DNA from: Symbiodinium natans
Lineage: Eukaryota; Sar; Dinophyceae; Suessiales; Symbiodiniaceae
Length of the DNA: 64,000 bases
Direction: 5' to 3'
Assembly (NCBI GenBank): GCA_905221605.1
Contig: CAJNDS010002590.1
Span: 379,918-443,917 of the forward strand
A model generated the notes under the pieces. That model searched no databases. It worked only from the letters and a program-made list of their open reading frames with translations, and had not been told where the DNA came from. Made by a program: the position numbers and the translations under genes. Each line of letters starts with the position of its first letter. The first letter of the stretch is position 1. Below, one piece after another: positions 40,735 to 52,109 of the stretch.

Positions 40735-41627
40735 ATTTACCATTCTGTCTACGCTTAAGGTATATGAACCATAAACCCTTCTAGGGTTCATTTCGTCCCC
40801 AAGGAAGGTGCAAGCCTGCCCGACGCGCGCAGGGTTTTGGTGACACCGAAAGCGCAGCCGGCAGCAAGACCATCGCGGGAGGGAGCTGGTAAACCCTAAA
40901 CCCTAAACCCTAAACCCTACACCCTACACCCTGCACCCTACACCCTACACCCTAAACTCTAAACCCTAAACCCGAAACCCCTGTGCACAATCAGGGTCTC
41001 GGGCTTGCAGGGCTTGAGGCTCCTCGTATGGGCTCCTGTGCATTAGGCACACGATTGCCTCGAGGTACGTAGCAGGTCAGCCCGAACCGGAAACTCGCCC
41101 AAACTCTCCCTCAGCCCTAAACCAAGAGACCTCAAAACTGCACTCGTACTGTCTGAAGGTACCCTAAACCCTAAACCCTCAAGAGCGATGATTTTCGATG
41201 GTTGAACTGCTCGGGTTTCTGATTTTAACGGACGTAGGAAACCCTAAAAACAACCTCATCAAAAAACCCTAAAAACTCTAAACCCTACCCCAAGCCCTAA
41301 ACCCTAAGCCTTAAACCCTAAACCCTAAACCAGCTCCTTCATTCGGTGAGTGCTGCCTCTGCGAAAGATTCCAGCGCTGCCGGCGACGCGTCGCCTTCCG
41401 TCGATGCTCCTGCGTCGTCCTGTGGCCGCGGTGTTGGTGTTCAGGGCAGAATATGTAATTAGACCCTAAACCCTATAAACCCTATAACCTAAACCCTAAA
41501 CCCTAAACCCGCAACCCAAACCCGAAACGCATACTTCCTTATCAGGGCAACATAGAATAAGTTGGGAGGGGTTCTTAAGCAAATAAACCCTAAACCCTAA
41601 ACCCTAAACCCTAAACCCTAAACCCTA

Positions 41628-41835
41628 AATCCTAATTGTACAGTAGGGTTTAGAAGGCTAAGGCCACTGCAGGGTTCGGGAAGCGGCGCACACTCTAAAC
41701 CCTAAGCCCTAAATCCTAAACCCTAAACCCTAAACCCTAAACCCTAAATCCTAATTGTATAGTCTGCAGGGTTTAGAAGGCTAAGGCCGCTGCAGGGTTC
41801 GGGAAGCGGCGCACACTCTAAACCCTAAGCCCTAA
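41628..41835. repeat. tandem duplication of an island plus telomere units
   Basis: CCTAATTGTA(C/T)AGT, GGGTTTAGAAGGCTAAGGCC, CTGCAGGGTTCGGGAAGCGG and CGCACACTCTAAACCCTAAG occur twice about 120 bp apart with a few differences. Confidence 0.85.
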
Positions 41836-42809
41836 ATCCTAAACCCTAAACCCTAAACCCTAAATCCTAAACCCTAAACCCTAAACCCTGAACCCTGAAC
41901 CCTGAACCCTAAACCCTAAACCCTAAACCCGAAACGAACGATCGGGGCGTTTAGGATCCCGAGGCCAAATTCTCAACCTGGACTTCGCGTTTGGAGTTTA
42001 GGATCCCGGGGTCTACTTTGCAGGTTCATGGGTATGTAGAAGTAGGGTTAGAAATAGGGTAGGGACTTAGGGTTTAGGGTTTAGGGAAACTCTGGCTATA
42101 ACCCTCTCTAGGGGCACGTCTACCCCACGTAGGATTATTGTCGCGAGGCGTGGTGCAAAGGGCGACAGGCAAATCCGATCCACAGAAGTCCGGAGTAGGG
42201 TTTAGGGTTTAGGGTTAAGGGTTAAGGGATTACGGTTTAGGGCAGAGAAGTCGAAGGCGTCGACACACAAAACTCACAAAACTGACATCAAGTAGTATCT
42301 GCGATGTAGGCTTGGGGACCAAGGGGGCCCAAGCCCAGAAGTTTCCTTCAAGGGAGGAGGTTTAGGGTTTCGGGGTTCAGGGTTCAGGGCTCTAGGGTTT
42401 GGGGGGGGGGGTTCAGGTTGCCGGTCGAGAGGGCCCTGGTTCCTAAACCCAAGCCCAAATCCCGAAACCCTAAACCCCAATCCCCTAAAACAAGCCCCAA
42501 TCCATATACCCTAAACCCTAAACCCTAAACCCTAAACCTTGAACCCTGAACCCTGAACCCTAACCCTGAACCCTGAACCCTAAGCCCCAATCCCTTAACC
42601 CTAAACCCTAAACCCTAGACCCTAGACCCTAAACCTTTTTTGTTAGCCTTACGGGGAAGCCAGTTTCCGAAATCGTGCAGTTGCGCTCAGCTCGCATGGC
42701 CTTGCATGTTGCGGGCACATTTTGGATCCTGCTGCCGCAAATGTTCTTCACATGTTAGGTGACACCTTAAAGCGGAACTCATGGGAAATATCAACTCGGA
42801 AGAATGCCC

Positions 42810-43502
42810 TCAAGCTGAATCTCGGCTGATGGATTTGTTCTGCTTCCACTCTTCTTTGGCTGCTCTTGCGACACCCCCCCCCCGGGTGCAGCACATAATG
42901 CAGCAAAGGATGATGTCAAAGATGCCCAAGAGAATGGCGGGCACTGCAGCTTTAGACATGAGAACGAAGAGGGTACACAGGCTGGCTTGATCGACCACGA
43001 TCGCCCTCCTCAGGGCTGCAGTGGCACACATGGCAAGTGCGCTCCACAACCTTTACCTTTGCAAGAGTACCGGCGATGTATGGCAAAAAATGCAGGCAAC
43101 TCCAATGACTGTAGTGAAAACCGTCAAGAGGACGGCCTTTGCATTCATCGAACCACCAAGAGGACGGTCTTTGCGCTCATCGATCCACTCCAGGCGTGAC
43201 GGGTAAGTATGCAAGCCAAAATCGCCAGGAACAGGCCGAACATGAAATCTTGTCACACCCCAGTAGAACACTGCAGCATCCAGATCGCACTTTCCCTGTT
43301 CTCTGGCGTCATCCGCCGAATGTTCTCGGGACGCGAGGCGGGTGCTCGTGACAAGCGGTGCATAACCAAGCACCATGACAGTGTAAGCGCCCAGGTAGCC
43401 ATGGTAGTGTAGGTCAGGCAACGACAGGTGCAAACACGAAGAAACTTCGGCCGGTGGCAGCGGGGAGCTTGCGCATTTCGGAGTGCTTCCAAAAGCTCCC
43501 AA
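42810..43502 (-). pseudogene. possible membrane-protein gene fragment with one in-frame stop
   Basis: A 231-codon minus-strand frame interrupted once by TAA (43050s). Before the stop: CDLDAAVFYWGVTRFHVRPV, then a hydrophobic segment AVLLTVFTTVIGVACIFC. After it: another long hydrophobic segment, CTLFVLMSKAAVPAILLGIF and DIILCCIMCC, then a charged tail ending KEEWKQNKSIS. The stop lies in GCAAAG|GTAAAG, and CCACTGCAG lies 35 nt further on, so a 41-nt intron (43016-43056) is an alternative; removing it changes the frame. No homologue is recognised. It could be a decayed or spliced gene. Confidence 0.4.
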
Positions 43503-43760
43503 GCCGATGTATTATAGTATTGTGTTGTTGCATCATTGTGCTAATAATATTGCATGATACATTACGATGTGGCTACTAGATCATGAGATTATGGTATATG
43601 AGATTCTGGTATGATCTTGCCAAACGAACACTTGCCAACTGTCCTACCGGTGCCAGACGTCAAAGGGCTTAGACACTTAGGGCTGAGGGCTGCAGGCGGG
43701 ATCCTGAGGGCGGCCGTGCAACTTGCCAACTCCACCGAGAATGGCTATCCTTGTGACCCT
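43500..43760. other. unique stretch, nothing recognised
   Basis: AT-richer DNA with ATTATGGTATATGAGATTAT-like short repeats (43585-43610). No open frame of interest. Confidence 0.4.
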
Positions 43761-44450
43761 AAACCCTAAACCCTAAACCCTAAACCCTAACAGCTGCATG
43801 TCCATGGCAAGCTGACGTAACTTTCCCATGGTGGGAACTGGGGGTGGGTGGGGGCGGGGGGGGCGGGGGGCGCAGTCTGGGAGGTTGGCGGTTTCCGAAC
43901 AGGAATCGCGTGTCGGTTCCTTCAGAATCTAAAGTGCTCGCCTAACCCTACACCCTAAATCCTAAACCCTCAAACCTAACCTAGCCGAAGTCACAGCAGT
44001 TGAGCCTCTTGCTTCCATGGTTCTCGGGTAAACAAGAAGTGCTAAGGTGTGTGTGTGTGTGTGTAGTTCTTTGAATTAAGGCACCCTTTTCGCTCCTAGG
44101 CATTCACACGGTAGGGTTCATGATTGTATAGAGAGTATACCTCTCAAAGCCTTATACCTCGAATAAACCCCCCCAAACACGAACCGAACCAGCTTCTTCG
44201 ACTACTCACCCCAAGCCCTAAACCCAACCCTAAACCCTAAACCCTAAACCCTAAACCCGTCTCTTCGACTGCTAAGTCTAGGGTTGGGGGGGGGGCGATA
44301 CCTCGTCCACAGGATCGCCTTCGTCTGCTGAAGGCTCGCTCGGCTCCTGCAGGGTTTAGGGTTTAGGGTTTAGGGTTTAGGGTTTAGGGTTTAGGGTTTA
44401 GGGTGTAGGGTTTAGGGTGTAGAGTTTAGGGTTTAAGGTGAAAACTAGAT

Positions 44451-44553
44451 TCAAGAGTAACCGAGGAATGAACAAGGTGACCCTTTTTGGGTGAGTTAAG
44501 GGGCATTTAAGGGAACTTGAAACCCAAAAAGGGGATTAAGGGCCGACTCTGAC
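44451..44553. mobile_element. MITE family C copy
   Basis: TCAAGAGTAACCGAGGAATG, GGTGACCCTTTTTGGG, AAGGGGCATTTAAGGGAAC, AAAAAGGGGATTAAGGGCCG and ACTCTGA. The ends are inverted (AGAGTAACC/GGCCGACTCT). Confidence 0.65.
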
Positions 44554-44991
44554 ATGGAAAAGCCCCTTTCTCGGAAAAGATATGCTCGATGGGGAGGGGG
44601 AAGGTAGCAGAAACGGGGACAATGCCTGTTGGAATCCTACAGGGGATTGTCGAAGCTTTGGGATCAAGGCTTGTGAAGTTTTCGGGGTTTACCCCCCCTA
44701 AACCCTAAAACCCCAATTCCTCAGCCCTAAGCCCTAAACCTCGATTTTCGGGTGCAGCATAGGGCTGGCCAAGACCTGCATCCTGAGCCATCTGCCGCCA
44801 AGGGCTTTGCCAAACTCAGGTGAAGAAGCCCCAAACCCCAAACCCCAAACCCTAAACCCAAAACCCCTTAACCCTATACCCTATACCCTAAACTCCATGC
44901 ATGCCATGCTCTGAGCCAGAAACCTTTGTTCAGGTCCCTTGCAAACGTGAACATTGGCGTGGGCGGTCAGGCTTCGGATCACTGCTCGGGG

Positions 44992-45125
44992 GTTTAGGGT
45001 TTAGGGTTTAGGGTTTAGGGTTTTAGGGTTTAGGGTTTAGGGTTTAGGGTTTAGGGTTTAGGGTTTAGGGTTTAGGGTTTAGGGTTTAGGGTTTAGGGTT
45101 TAGGGTTTAGGGTTTAGGGTTTAGG
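44992..45125 (+). repeat. (TTTAGGG)n array
   Basis: Nineteen units with one TTTTAGGG. Confidence 0.97.
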
Positions 45126-46492
45126 GCGTCTGAATCACCCAGCAGCCGCCAATCCGGGAAAGTTCTAGAGCAGCGAAGCGCGGCTGAATCGACTTGTGGA
45201 TGCATCGGCGTCTGGGCCGGTGGTGCGCAATGAAGCTCTCTCTTGGGACTGGGGTTTGGGGTTTAGGGTTTAGGGTTTAATGTTTAGGGTTTAGGGTTTA
45301 GGGTTTAGAGTCAAAGTTTAGGGTTTAGGGTTTAGGGTTTACTCAACCGGTCCAAGGAATGAAACTCTGAGATGTCAATGTGCAGTGCGAAGAGCGGTAA
45401 ATCAGAATGGGTAGTGCGCTTTGTTTGCTTCCGCTGCATGTTCCCCCGGAAGCAGCCCAACTATGCCCAAAGCACTTCTGTGGAAACTTGATTTAGGGTT
45501 TAGGGGGTCAGGGGTCGAGGGTTGGGGGTTGAGAGCGTTAAGAGGTGGGTTGCGAGCTTGTGGGGTTTGACGAGTTGCGGGTTGATGGGGATTAGGGGCA
45601 GAACGACGGGTTAGGGGTTCATGCGGTTCAGGGTTTCAGGGGTCCCCTGACCCTTCAAAAATCTATCCGGTGCCCTTGAAACCGCAGACCAGAGGCAGGG
45701 TTTGGGGTCTGGGGTTTAGAGTTTGGGGGTTTAGGGTTTAGGGTTTGGGGCTTAGGGTCTGAGGTTTAGGGTTTGGGGGGTTTAGGGTTAGGGGTCTAGG
45801 GTTCAAGCTCCGTGCCCGGAATTTGGCGGAACCTGATAAAGGGGTTCAACCCTAAGATCCGATCAGCAGCTCAAAACTTTAGAAACAAAAAACAAAGCTC
45901 TCACCCCCAGAACGCCTTCTTTGAAATCCACACCTCAAATCCCTGAGCTTGCACAAGCCCTGTCCAGGGTGTAGGGTTTAGGGTTTAGGGTTTAGGGTTT
46001 AGGTTGGAGCCAGCTGGCAAACCTGGCAACTTCCGCTGGTTCGACTCGCGTGGGCGGAGGAGGACGCGCTGAAGCCCTCGAGCTTCTGAACCCTAAACCC
46101 TAAACCCTAAACCCTAAATCCTAAACCCTAAGCCCTACGAGGCACATGCCCAGGCTTCAGGGCCCATACTGCGAATTGCTTAGAGTTTAGGGTTTAGGGT
46201 TTAGGGTTTAGGGTTTAGGGTTAAGAACCCCTTCCAAAAAAAACACTTCCTAATAAGGGTACTATAGGGATTATTTGTAAATCGTTTTTGGGGTTTCTTA
46301 ACTAAACCCTAAATCCGAAACCCTAAACCCTAAACCCTGCAAATAGTAGTATACTGGTACCAAAGATTGACGGCTGGACGCGCGCCTGGTCATCGGGAGC
46401 CTCGTCATTAGCTGCAGCCGCTGCGGCCTTTTGGTCCAAACGTATCGGCTTAGGGTGTAGGGTGTAGGGTTTAAGGTTTAGGGTTTCGGGTT

Positions 46493-46590
46493 TCGGGTTT
46501 AGGGTTTTAGGGTTTTAGGGTTTTAGGGTTTTAGGGTTTTAGGGTTTTAGGGTTTTAGGGTTTTAGGGTTTTAGGGTTTTAGGGTTTAGG
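46493..46590 (+). repeat. (TTTTAGGG)n variant array
   Basis: About eleven 8-bp TTTTAGGG units, the unit used as telomere by some green algae; here flanked by 7-mers on both sides. Confidence 0.95.
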
Positions 46591-47042
46591 GTTTTAGGGT
46601 TTCGGGGTTTAGGGTTTAGGGTGTAGGGTGTAGATTTAGGGTTCAGGGTTTAGCGTTCAGGGGGCTCGAGGAATTAGACGTTTGGGCTTAAGGGCCTTAA
46701 GGGCTCAGGGTTTAAGCGGTTCGGGTGTACGATTTAGGGCTTGCGGGAGATTGGAGGGTGGGATGCAGTGCCTCCACCACCCGACACGGCACCATGGCAG
46801 TCGACGCCACCCCTCCCACTATTGTTGAATACACCTTCCCAAGCTCCACTTTGCACAAGCTCCTGTAAACCCTAAACTTGCCCTAAACCCTAAACCCAAA
46901 ACCCCAAACCCTAAACCCTAAACCCTAAACTCAAAACCCGAAACCCCAAACCAAACCTTGTGCAGGCCAACTGTGGGTTTACGAACATGGGGGCCCCCAA
47001 ACTCGACCATCAAGATTCCTGATAATCAGGACCCCAAGAACG

Positions 47043-47202
47043 TACTAGAAGGTTCATGGGTGCTTCAACCCATGGGGTGCAGGGTTTCGGGTTTGCGGTT
47101 TAGGGCGACTTAAAAGTAGGGTTCTAAGTGCCCTGAAGAAGGTTCTAACCCTAGCTACCCTACTTATAAACCTACTTCTATGTAAACATGAACCTCCAAG
47201 TA
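47043..47202. mobile_element. MITE family D, copy interrupted by telomere-like repeat
   Basis: TAGAAGGTTCATGGGTGCTT at the left, AACATGAACCTCCAAGTA at the right. About 40 bp of degenerate TTTAGGG lies between the left end and the inner palindrome GACTTAAAAGTAGGG, the same position as in 8867-9050. Confidence 0.75.
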
Positions 47203-47895
47203 TCCCTCATATCGTCAATCCCCAACAACCTTGGCGAAAACTCAGCCCACGACCCCCGAGCAAGACTAGGGTGCTCCCCGACTTGAGGGCGTTGAGGAGC
47301 CAGGGCTTCGAGTGCTAACCCTAAACCCGAAACCCTAAACCCTAAACACTGAACCCTAATTAAACCCTAAACACGAACCCCCAAACCCTAAACCCTAAAC
47401 CCTAAACCCTAAACCCTAAATCCTAAACCCTAAACCCTAAACCCTGAACCCTAGGTGTTGGACTTTGGGGGGCTTTTGGTTTGCGTTTTCGAGGTTCAGG
47501 CCTGTGAGCTCGTCGAGCATTTCGGGGTTTAGGGGTTTAGGGCCAGGGCTTATTCATGGGATATAAGGGGTATGTAAGGGGTTCCCTTTTACGGGCCCAT
47601 ATCTAAGGGACCATGGAACCTAGGAAGCCGTTAACCTCTGAAACCCTGAGAACCCGAGGTTTAAGAGTTTTTGGGTTACCTGCGGCAGATAAAAGATTGC
47701 AAGTTGCAACCTGTACATTATGTCAAAGAGAACAAATATCTGGCTTTCCCTCTCGAACCTCTGCCACCAAAATGGGTTTATTGGATAGGGCGGGCCCTCC
47801 CCTCCCTAAACCAGGCACTCTAAGCCGCAATTGAAGCCCAGACCCTATACCCAAACCCTAAACCCTAAACCCCAAACCCTAAACCCCTTAGTCTC

Positions 47896-47991
47896 CAACC
47901 ATGAGCCAAAAGCCTCCGCAACCGTTTTGGGGCCGTTAGCCCGAAGAGCGCCTGCGCCGCGCCGCGCTCCTCGAACTCGATCCTCAGTTCG
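47896..47991. other. exon-like island, textbook flanks
   Basis: Left CCCTAAA, right GTTTAGGG. Minus reading: ACCGAACTGAG acceptor, frame with IEFEERGAAQALFGLTAPKR then LRRLLAH, donor G|GTTGGAG. Plus reading: GGGGCCGTTAG acceptor, PEERLRRAALLELDPQF, GTTTAGGG donor. Both look like real protein. Confidence 0.4.
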
Positions 47992-47993
47992 GT

Positions 47994-48106
47994 TTAGGGT
48001 TTAGGGTTTAGGGTTTAGGGTTTAGGGTTTAGGGTTTAGGGTTTAGGGTTTAGGGTTTAGGGTTTAGGGTTTAGGGTTTAGGGTTTAGGGTTTAGGGTTT
48101 AGGGTT
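47994..48106 (+). repeat. (TTTAGGG)n array
   Basis: Sixteen units. Confidence 0.97.
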
Positions 48107-49793
48107 TCGGGTCTAGAGCTTGGGGGCTAGGGCTCAGGGTTTTAGGGTTTGGTCTAGCCTAAACCTGGAGACTTCAACCCTAAGTCCAAAAACCATAAAC
48201 GCCAAAACCTAAACACCAGGCCTCAAAACCCGAACCCTACTTTCAAGGTTCTGGGGTTTCGGGGTTTTGGGTCTTTTTGTTTGGTATAAAGGTGACCCTG
48301 CTTTGAGTCTCCATGGTAGTTTTAGTGTGGGGCAGCCCCGACCCCAGGTGTGTGTGGACTGAAGTTTGCCCCCCCAACCCTATGAACCCTATGAACCCTA
48401 AACCCTAAACCCTAAACCCTAAACCCTAAACCCTACACTAACTAGCTGGCAGCAGCCCCCAAACGTTCTCGGGGCATAACGCAGCCCTGCCCCCCACCCA
48501 AACAACAATGGAGCAAGCAGCCATTGGTGCCCTGGGCCCCATGTGTGAGTGCCATCTTCCAGCACCAGCGGTTTAGGGTTTAGGATTTAGGGTTTAGGGT
48601 TACTGCGACACAATGAGGCTCACCCATAGCCTGGATGCATCTGCCACGGTGAGCCGCTGGCTGGCCATGCGATGTCCAGCTTGAGTGAGACCCGCGGTTT
48701 AGGGTTTAGGGTTTAGGGTTCATAGGGTTCATAGGGTTCATAGGTTTGTTGAAATATTTGTTGACCTCCTCTTGAAGCGCACTGTGCGCGGGCTGAGACA
48801 CACTCAGAACCGTGCCCCCCCCAAAAAATATAAAAAAAAAATAGTCCTTGGGCAGGGGGACAGGAAGGGGATCAGCTAGCAGCCGCAGGTTCCACTTTTC
48901 TACGTTTCAGCGTAAGCCCTATACCCTAAACCCTCATGCCCTAAGCCCCAAACTCTAAACCCTAAACCCTAAACCCTAAACCCTCATGCCCTAAACCCTC
49001 ATGCCCTAAACCCTAAACCCTAAACCCTAAACCCCAAACCCCAAACGCTAAACCCTTATAGGGCCTTATCATCGACGGTTCGAAAGGAACCCAGAAGTGG
49101 ACGTGACTGAGACCCTCTCCGCCTCGGAGCCTAAGCTGCTGGTGTCAGAGGCCCTAGAAGCAAGCCCATGAATAGGGTTTAGGGTTTAGGGTTTAGGGCA
49201 TGGGGTTTAGGGTTTAGGGATCATGTTTTTACGTCATGGGGAGGGGAGGGCGGGGAGGGGGCAAGAGGGGAGGGGAGGGGCGAGGGGAGGGGAGAGGAGC
49301 GGAGGGGTGATCAGCCCTGTAAGGGCCACCCTACAACCCCAAACCCCAAACACGAAACCCTAAACCCCTAAACCTCAAACCCTAAACCCTAAACCCTAAA
49401 CCGCACCAACCCCTCAACCCTGAACGGCAGACATTGCCAGTGCAGCCAAAGGGTCTGGGTCTTGTCGATGGAGGGCGGCTTGGTCATGCCGCCTGCATCC
49501 ACCATCACCTCAGCTGAGGCTAGGGATATAACGTAAACCCTGAACCCGAAACCCGAAACCCTAAACCCTAAACCCATGATGCCCTGAAACCACAAACCCG
49601 AAGGCCCTTCCAAGGCAGACCCTAAACTCTGAGACGCTAGCAGGAATTATGCGGACTTGGGGGTGAGAGTTTAAGGTTTAGTGTTTGGGGCTTTGGTGCG
49701 AGTGTAGGGGTGGTGATGAGGACTTCGCTTTCAGGGCGTCGCAGTGCAGTCAGGAAAAATGGCCAGAGCTGGTGGTGCGCCATAGCCTTGTCT

Positions 49794-49932
49794 AGGGGTT
49801 CTACCTTGGATCCTTAAGGATGTACCCTTGGGTTTTGGGGTCCCGTTTTAAGGATCCCTAAGGGCATATAAGGGCCATATTAGGAGTAGATTAAGAGGAA
49901 CCTTTCGGTGTGCAACCTTGGGGGACCTTGGG
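49794..49932. mobile_element. dispersed element family E copy
   Basis: TCTAGGGGTTCTACCTTGGA, ACCCTTGGGTTTTGGGGTCC, AGGATCCCTAAGG, GAGGAACCTTTCGG. The ends are loosely inverted (TACCTTGGA...). Relatives: 53953-54080, 57023-57172 and, reversed, 63611-63727. Confidence 0.65.
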
Positions 49933-50182
49933 AAGGAGGAAGCCCAAAGCCCGAAAGCCCTAACCTCCGTACTAGACCTCGCTGAAGAACATGTCTCGCA
50001 GGTTACCTGAATAAGCCCAAAAGGGGTGAAAAAAGAAAGCTGCAAAGCAAGCAAATCTTAGGTTTCCTACAGCCCCCAAAACCCTTGACGCAGAGTGCTG
50101 CGTGTCGACTTCAAGTCGCAGTCAGTCGCTCTGTCGGGGTGATGTCGATGCTGGCTGCCGATTTCGCTCGTCCTGGGTGGGC

Positions 50183-51151
50183 TTACAGAGGCAACGCTGC
50201 CCCAACAGCGCGTCTGGCTTCCAGATCATAGCTCAGCCAGGTTCCCGTTTTGAGGATGACTAAGGCCAGATTCGCAAGCTTCCAAACGCAAGACAGGACG
50301 GCGATTGTGTTCAGGCCCTGCGCAAGCTGAAACTGCACACTGATGATAATCATCCACAAGTCACCAAACACCAATTTAGCAATGAGGGAGCGAGTTCCGC
50401 GCATGTTGTCAGCCATTGCTCCCGCTGCGTTCTTGTAGCCGAGTCCAATAACGAAATTCGGGTGTTGCTTTAGATAGTCTTGAGGCGGCATTATTCTCCG
50501 CTGCCATACCGTTTTGAAGCCAACATCAAGCATAATGAGAGGTGCTCCGATAATATATAAACATAGCAACCGCATTTGGAGCCAAAGTTTAGCATGCCAA
50601 GTGAGACCCTCGTCATGAATATACTTGTCTTTCATCAAAGCGTCACATTGTGTTTGCCACACCCCAGTCAACACCCAGGCAATGTGCCCAGACACGCACA
50701 AGGCAATGAAGGCTTCCTGCTGAACGCGGCCCAAAGATTTCAACTGGAAGGCTAGCTCAATGTCTGCCTGAATACCGAGAACAATGGGGACGATCGCAGT
50801 TGCGACTTGAAACTGTATTCCGATCAACGCATGATGGTCGAGCACCTTCACAAAGTTCCAGATCCAACTCCCATTCTCACCACGACCGGTGAATGGGGAC
50901 AGTGAACGGCCCTGAAACTTTGAGTCATCGGAATCAAACCAGCGTTGAACTTTGTGACCCAACGTAGCGTCACCTGGTGCATCCTCCACAAGCGCCATAT
51001 TAACCTGATGCTCGCCATGCGTGTTAAATCCTTCATGAGGCGTGGCGATGCCCAAGTGCTCGCGGATGCTGCGGATGAGTGGGCCAGTAGACTCGTCGGA
51101 GCCACTTGTGGACTCACTTGACTCATCGCCCTGGGCCGAGGAACGTCTCAT
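50183..51151 (-). CDS. multi-pass membrane protein, unknown family
   Basis: The best single coding unit. From the first ATG (51149-51151) it is 322 residues; upstream the frame stays open 19 more codons to a TGA. Residues 1-40 are Ser/Asp/Glu-rich (QGDESSESTSGSDEST), 40-100 hydrophilic, then hydrophobic segments at about 115-140 (FQVATAIVPIVLGIQ), 155-175 (AFIALCVSGHIAWVLTGVW), 200-222 (LLCLYIIGAPLIMLDVG), 262-285 (LVFGDLWMIIISVQFQL) and 288-308. About four to five membrane passes. GTCCAG sits just before the ATG and could be a cis- or trans-splice acceptor. An uninterrupted 970-bp frame is unusual for this window and may reflect a retroposed copy. No named family is recognised. Confidence 0.75.
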   Translation of the reverse strand: MRRSSAQGDESSESTSGSDESTGPLIRSIREHLGIATPHEGFNTHGEHQVNMALVEDAPGDATLGHKVQRWFDSDDSKFQGRSLSPFTGRGENGSWIWNFVKVLDHHALIGIQFQVATAIVPIVLGIQADIELAFQLKSLGRVQQEAFIALCVSGHIAWVLTGVWQTQCDALMKDKYIHDEGLTWHAKLWLQMRLLCLYIIGAPLIMLDVGFKTVWQRRIMPPQDYLKQHPNFVIGLGYKNAAGAMADNMRGTRSLIAKLVFGDLWMIIISVQFQLAQGLNTIAVLSCVWKLANLALVILKTGTWLSYDLEARRAVGAALPL

Positions 51152-51289
51152 CCTGGACAACCTATTTTCCCCTGGTAGAGGGTCGAAGAGGGTGCGAAAG
51201 GGTCATGTCGATTTTCCCGCACTTTTCTCGGCCATTTGGCACCATAAGGAGTTAATCAGGACATACCACTTTTAAGCGATCAAACCAGG

Positions 51290-51605
51290 GCACGTACCAC
51301 GTACACCTCTTGTGAGGTCATAGGGTTGTCCAGGATAACGGTGGTGCAGCAGAACTGTGAGCAACTTTTGGAGAAACCTACTAAGTAGGCCATGCCTCGG
51401 ACCGACCGCGGCTGCAGCATCGTGGCACTGTTGCCCCATTGGAAAACCCCCAAACCCAGAATTTGCACGAGGAGCGAATCAACTTCCTTTGTTTTGTGAG
51501 TTTCTTCGAGTGAGGGTGGAGCCTGAACCCGCAAAACCTTCAGCATTTCTGCAGGGCTGAAGCCATCTCGGATTTCTGGTGGCGCCCACCTACCCCGAAA
51601 GACAA
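51290..51605 (-). CDS. probable upstream exon of the same gene
   Basis: Minus-strand open frame of about 105 codons with natural composition: EIRDGFSPAEMLKVLRVQAP, SLEETHKTKEVDSLLVQILG, RSVRGMAYLVGFSKSCSQF, VILDNPMTSQE. A good donor (CAAGAG|GTGTACG, near 51308) lies shortly before the frame's TAA; CTTTCGGGGTAG near 51590 is a possible acceptor. It is 150 bp from the membrane-protein frame on the same strand, so a two-exon model is reasonable but unproven. Confidence 0.5.
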
Positions 51606-51861
51606 GTGCGCGGGGCAGCGTGCGGGTTTGGGAATTTCGCACGTTTTTTTTTCTGGGGGGGGTTTATGTTCGAAGTAGGATACCTCTAGGTAGAGCTAGT
51701 GTGAAGCCGCGTCGGGCACAGATAACCCTACTTTGGGACCCTGCTCCAACCGCAGAATCCCGACGTGTCTAGAGAAGGACCCGAATCTCCATACATTTCA
51801 TGTACAGGGAAGTACGTACTGAGAACTCCCAGAAGGAAACACAAGTGCATGGCTACACGGG

Positions 51862-51930
51862 GGTTTCCGAAATTAGGGTACCTTATTGGGGTCCGTATTA
51901 TATCAGGGAATCCTACTATTTGGGGTCTTT
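51862..51930. mobile_element. MITE-like family G copy
   Basis: GGGGTTTCCGAAATTAGGGT, ACCTTATTGGGGTCC, AGGGAATCCTACTATTTGGG: the inverse of 32185-32275. Confidence 0.6.
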
Positions 51931-52013
51931 ATCCCTTACTGTCCTCAACCTCCACATCGTCATATAATGACAATCTAGGCCCTACTCCTAACCGTCCTTG
52001 TACAAAGCATTAT

Positions 52014-52109
52014 TTGGGATGTTCCTCCATATGCTAACAATCCTTGATATATAGTACCCCCTCTTATAATCCCTATGAGGGACTGCTAGTAGAAGGCTGA
52101 ACATGCCAA
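52014..52109. mobile_element. MITE family A copy
   Basis: TTGGGATGTTCCTCCATATG ... GGCTGAACATGCCAA. First of four copies within 3.3 kb. Confidence 0.8.

Noticed and set aside
51225-51245. GGCCATTTGGC resembling part of the dinoflagellate spliced leader
   Set aside because: Only about ten bases match, it is on the opposite strand from the nearby gene, and it is palindromic, so chance is likely.
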